Notes under the pieces: model-generated
Database searches by the model: none
What the model was told of the DNA's origin: nothing
The model's input: only the letters and a program-made list of their open reading frames with translations
Part shown: positions 61,263 through 64,000 of the stretch, piece after piece
Position numbering within the stretch: the first letter of the stretch is position 1
Layout: each line of letters begins with the position of its first letter
DNA from: Micromonospora olivasterospora
GTDB lineage: Bacteria; Actinomycetota; Actinomycetes; Mycobacteriales; Micromonosporaceae
NCBI RefSeq assembly: GCF_007830265.1
Contig: NZ_VLKE01000001.1
Span: forward strand, 6,634,001 to 6,698,000
DNA: 64,000 bases
Direction of reading: 5' to 3'
Position numbers and translations under genes: made by a program

Positions 61263-62467
61263 CTGCGCCACGGATAACATAGCTGGAGCCAACGGCAACG
61301 GCCGTTCCGTCCGGCTTGCCAAGAATGGGGGGGCACGGCCAGGGCATCGAGCTACTCGCGGGCGCGTCGATGCCCGTCAATCAGCCGTAACACAGCGCGA
61401 GGCAGGACATGTGCGCCGACCGCCAGCAAGCGCACGTCATCGTCGAGCAAAGTCTGCCGGCCGACGTCCGAGCCCTACACGTCCGGCACCTGAGGCACGG
61501 CGGCGCGCTGCCCGGTTCGGCACGTTCGTTGAGCAGGTTGGCCTGCCGATACACCCGCTGCAGCCCGCTGCTTCGTAAGAAGACGCCCAGGTGGCTGATC
61601 GCCTCGGCCTGGCGACCAGCCGAAGTAGCAGCATCCTAGCTAGAGCGCTGATCCGAACTCCGCCGGATCCACCGGTCAGAGCGCCACCGCCCGGGTGTAG
61701 ACGATTTCGCGTTCCGCCGAGGCCACCGGTATCCGACGAAGATGGCCTACATCGATAACCGGCGGCAGGTCGACGTCCTTTCCCACCGCGAAGCAGCCAC
61801 CCAGGCCGCCTGGCCGCAGGTCCACCACGCTGCGCCGTCCGGCATCCCGGTACGGGCCTGAGCACGCCAGTCACCTGCAACCTTGCGGACCGCCGCCACG
61901 AACGAGCCCGACCGCGGCTACCGAAAAGTCCACGGCTCATGGCCTGGCTGCTACGCCACCCCCGCCGACCGCATCGGCCTCGCCGAGATCCGCGTCGTGT
62001 CCCGTCAGCTGAACGCACTCCGCCGGCCATGTCAAACTTCGGGGAAATCTTCACCAGCCGCCACAGGCACCGCCTCAACACCTGAATCATCACCGTGGCC
62101 GCCGACGATCAACCTGACCTGCACTCATTCGTCGCCGGTCTACCATGACGCCGTCCTCAGCGGGCCTGCCCCCTGCCTCGCAGCTCCGGCAGCGTCGAAA
62201 GCCACGTCAACCGAATCAAATGACCAAACCACGGATGCACTGCCCGGCAACCCTCGACCTGCTCCATAAGCGCGTCCTGCTGAGCTGACAGTGCCACTCC
62301 GGTTCCCGGAAGGTGGGCCAGATCCAGGGTTCAGTGGCAGTTGACGCCAATTCCGCGTCACATTCCCAATGTAGCCACCCGTCACCAGTGAATAACCGCG
62401 CCCGGTCAGCAGTGGGTACGCCTGTGCACCAGCGCATGCGCGCGGCGAAGCCGCGACAACGAAGCGT
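61263..62467. other. Decayed interval, no supported gene
   Basis: Both strands give only short, frame-broken stretches. A plus-strand stretch DRGYRKVHGSWPGCY near 61912-61960 faintly recalls the GYRRVHGEL segment of integrase-core transposases. A minus-strand stretch LLDDDVRLLAVGAHVLPR near 61395-61450 looks protein-like but is isolated. Neither can be called a gene. Confidence 0.4.
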
Positions 62468-62680
62468 TTACCTTTCGTACATTTGAAGACCATTCCCCAT
62501 CGCGAAGAAGGTAGGAGCCCATTCGCCGACAAAAATCCCCCACCGATCCGCACGTTCGATGCCGGCGTGCTCGAATCGCTTGGAAAGCAGCCAGCTTGTG
62601 AACGCCAGCGCAACACTCGCCATGCCGGCCATGTAGCAGTGTTCCGCCCTCAGCCCCGCATCGTGCAACTTCTTCAACAT
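62468..62680 (-). CDS. Small membrane protein, conserved actinobacterial hypothetical
   Basis: 70 residues: MLKKLHDAGLRAEHCYMAG, a hydrophobic segment MASVALAFTSWLLSKRFE, then RADRWGIFVGEWAPTFFAMG and a short polar end. I recall very similar 65-75 residue proteins in streptomycetes and relatives (LHDAGLRAE-C, ADRWGIFVGEWAPT-FA-G); their function is unknown. The region has lower GC than its surroundings. A GTTAGGTTC-type leader precedes the ATG, with no strong ribosome-binding site. Confidence 0.75.
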   Translation of the reverse strand: MLKKLHDAGLRAEHCYMAGMASVALAFTSWLLSKRFEHAGIERADRWGIFVGEWAPTFFAMGNGLQMYER

Positions 62681-63135
62681 CGAACCTAACTCCTCATCTT
62701 GCGTTTAGAGGTGACAACCTCATGGGTTTCGCGGGGGTTACCCCGCAAACTGCGATCTACACGCTCATCCCAAACAACGTCGCTCGCGACGCATCCAGCA
62801 CCGAGCGCCCATGACCGCTGCGGCTGGCAAAGCTTCTCGCGGTGGGGGTGCCGACTTGGCGTGTCTGGAGGCAGTAGGTTCGTCCGGCTCGACGGACGGC
62901 ATGCCGACGATCAGCGACTTGGACCGGGCTGACCGCCGCCCGCGACGAGACGGCTCGTATCGGGAGGAATCCACTTGTCGTCGCGCTGCTCCGGGCGCTC
63001 GCTGCCGCGGGCAGCACGGACGGCACGCCCAGAAGGCTCGACGACGCTGGGCACTCGGCTGCATAGGACGAGCAATCCCCTGCCAGTGCAGTGGTGAACG
63101 TACGCTGTCATCGACGCGTAAACTGGTTCTACTCA
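62681..63135. other. Interval with no supported gene
   Basis: No frame of recognisable character on either strand. It separates the small membrane protein from the IS110 remnant. Confidence 0.4.
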
Positions 63136-63440
63136 TCAATTCCTCGGTCGGCACCCACAACCCGAAGATGCCGACGAGGCTGGCAAAGTCGTCGCCGAGG
63201 TCGATGACGCCGTCGAGGCCCGGCCTTCGGTGCGCAGGGCAACCACAGCGACGCTGCGGGCATCGCCCGGGTCGGTCTTGCGGCCCTGGCCGGTGGCGAA
63301 CACCCGGGACCGGGCGGACAGCTTCGCGGGAACGTCCACCACGGTTCCGCCGTCAGCGACCAGCCGTTGAGCGATGTGCCGCCCGATGCCGTCGCAGCCC
63401 TTGACCGCCCAAAGGCGGTCTCGTTCCAGGGAATGGCGTG
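63136..63440 (-). pseudogene. IS110-family transposase fragment
   Basis: The frame reads LERDRLWAVKGCDGIGRHIA, QRLVADGGTVVDVPAKLSAR and FATGQGRKTDPGDARSVAVV, then ALRTEGR. This is the N-terminal DEDD region of an IS110 subgroup (GRKTD-xDARSVAVVALR). It differs from the intact IS110 at 48254. Both ends are cut. Confidence 0.8.
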
Positions 63441-63459
63441 GTCGGCTGCCGTCATCCCT

Positions 63460-63700
63460 GGCCTGGCTCGGGCAAGGCCTGTCCGTCTTGTCCTCTGGCC
63501 AGCGGGTGGGGCTGGCCCGTCATGGCGGCGAGCGCGGCGGCGACGGCGTGTAGGTCGGCTTTGATGTAGGTGGTGGTGGCGGGTCCGCGGCGGTCGGTGT
63601 GGCCGGCGTAGGCGCGGGCCATGGCGGGGACAGCAGGGCGACCATGTCTCGGGCCTCGTCGATCCCGACGGCCGGGCGCCACCGGTGGCCGGTGGCGCAT
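63460..63700 (-). pseudogene. Tyrosine-recombinase-like C-terminal fragment, frameshifted
   Basis: One frame gives VGIDEARDMVALLSP. The neighbouring frame continues AMARAYAGHTDRRGPATTTY then IKADLHAVAAALAAMTGQPH. I recall this as the C-terminal end of actinobacterial phage-type integrases. The frames join if one base is added to the G4 run at 63626-63629 (C4 on the coding strand). The catalytic Arg/His/Tyr region is not identifiable in the fragment. Confidence 0.45.
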
Positions 63701-63800
63701 ATACCGCTCCGGGTGGCACCTCTCAGCCCAAACGCCCCGCCAGGCCCCGGTGGTCTACCCCTGACCTGGCCGTTCGGCGAAAGGGCGCGATGGCCTCGGG

Positions 63801-64000
63801 TCAACCTGGGCCTACTACTCGGCGGGGTTGAGGGAGATGGTAGTCCTCCTCTTCCTGTGCCAGGTGCAGGCGGAGCAGGGCGTCCAGGCCGTACAGGGCG
63901 GCGAGCAGGTCGGGTATCTCGTCGTGGCGCAGCCGGCCGTCCGGGTGCTGGACCAGGTGGCCGCCGATCCGGTCCACCAGCCGGCTGATCTCCACGTGCC
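63801..64000 (-). CDS. Hemerythrin-like domain protein, partial (C-terminal end; continues past the window)
   Basis: The frame reads VEISRLVDRIGGHLVQHPDG, LRHDEIPDLLAALYGLDALL and RLHLAQEEEDYHLPQPRRVV and is open to the window edge. The helix pair ending LLRLHLAQEEEDY carries the His and Glu pattern of the last iron ligands in HHE hemerythrin domains. The N-terminal part with the other ligands lies outside. The last residues after EEEDY differ from the usual YFSL ending, so a late frame change is possible. Confidence 0.6.
   Translation of the reverse strand, partial: HVEISRLVDRIGGHLVQHPDGRLRHDEIPDLLAALYGLDALLRLHLAQEEEDYHLPQPRRVVGPG

Noticed and set aside
59446..61578. A 710-codon plus-strand frame overlapping the GT39-like gene
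   Set aside because: Different frame of a clear membrane glycosyltransferase; no motifs, Arg/Ala-rich.
61900..61990. IS3-type integrase remnant (GYRKVHG)
   Set aside because: The match is about seven residues with no support on either side.

Overview
The window is very GC-rich DNA with strong actinobacterial codon bias. It carries actinomycete-type families: CpnT-N-like giant proteins, an ECF42/DGPF module and actinobacterial IS elements. A Micromonosporaceae-like actinomycete is the best guess, but no marker gene fixes the genus. No rRNA or complete tRNA gene was found.

Layout. 1-2.5 kb is debris: an IS982-like 5' end, a broken zeta-toxin gene, a four-repeat CRISPR remnant without cas genes and a decayed integrase. 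3.1-15.7 kb is a giant gene whose N-terminus resembles the CpnT/WXG100-like export domain. Its second half holds 17 near-identical domains of about 112 residues that read as winged helix-turn-helix units. 15.7-21.5 kb is an IS pile-up: IS630 and IS30 remnants, an IS3 gene split by a complete IS21-type element with a CACGG target duplication, a serine recombinase and an ISL3 transposase. 21.9-24.6 kb has a small regulatory pair and the first DUF6069 / DGPF / ECF42-type sigma module. 25-29.1 kb is a leftward operon of a two-component system and two membrane proteins. 29.1-36.3 kb is nested IS DNA (IS701 inside IS5; ISAzo13 inside the end of an IS4 that sits in an MFS gene). 36.9-38.2 kb is a coiled-coil/SHOCT protein. 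38.53 kb carries a tRNA 3'-end remnant, probably an attachment scar. 38.6-46.8 kb is a second giant toxin-like gene on the minus strand, paralogous at its N-terminus to the first. It has papain-like and OTU-like protease candidates, four beta-rich repeats and an unrecognised C-terminal tip. 47-50 kb is more IS DNA (ISL3, IS110). 50.4-54.4 kb has a DUF418 protein and the second DUF6069/DGPF/sigma module. 55-61 kb has a DHFR-like reductase, a truncated GT-C protein, a GH43 protein, a flavin oxidoreductase and a GT39-like protein. 61-64 kb is mostly remnants and ends in a partial hemerythrin-like gene.

How the parts relate. The two giants face each other across about 23 kb of IS DNA and share start codon, leader and N-terminal domain. 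They look like two members of one exported polymorphic-toxin family. The two sigma modules share one promoter pattern, present four times in divergent pairs, so each sigma factor probably drives its own DGPF and DUF6069 neighbours. Each module has lost a different member. Several genes become exactly in-frame if one base is restored, so homopolymer sequencing error must be weighed against genuine decay or phase variation.
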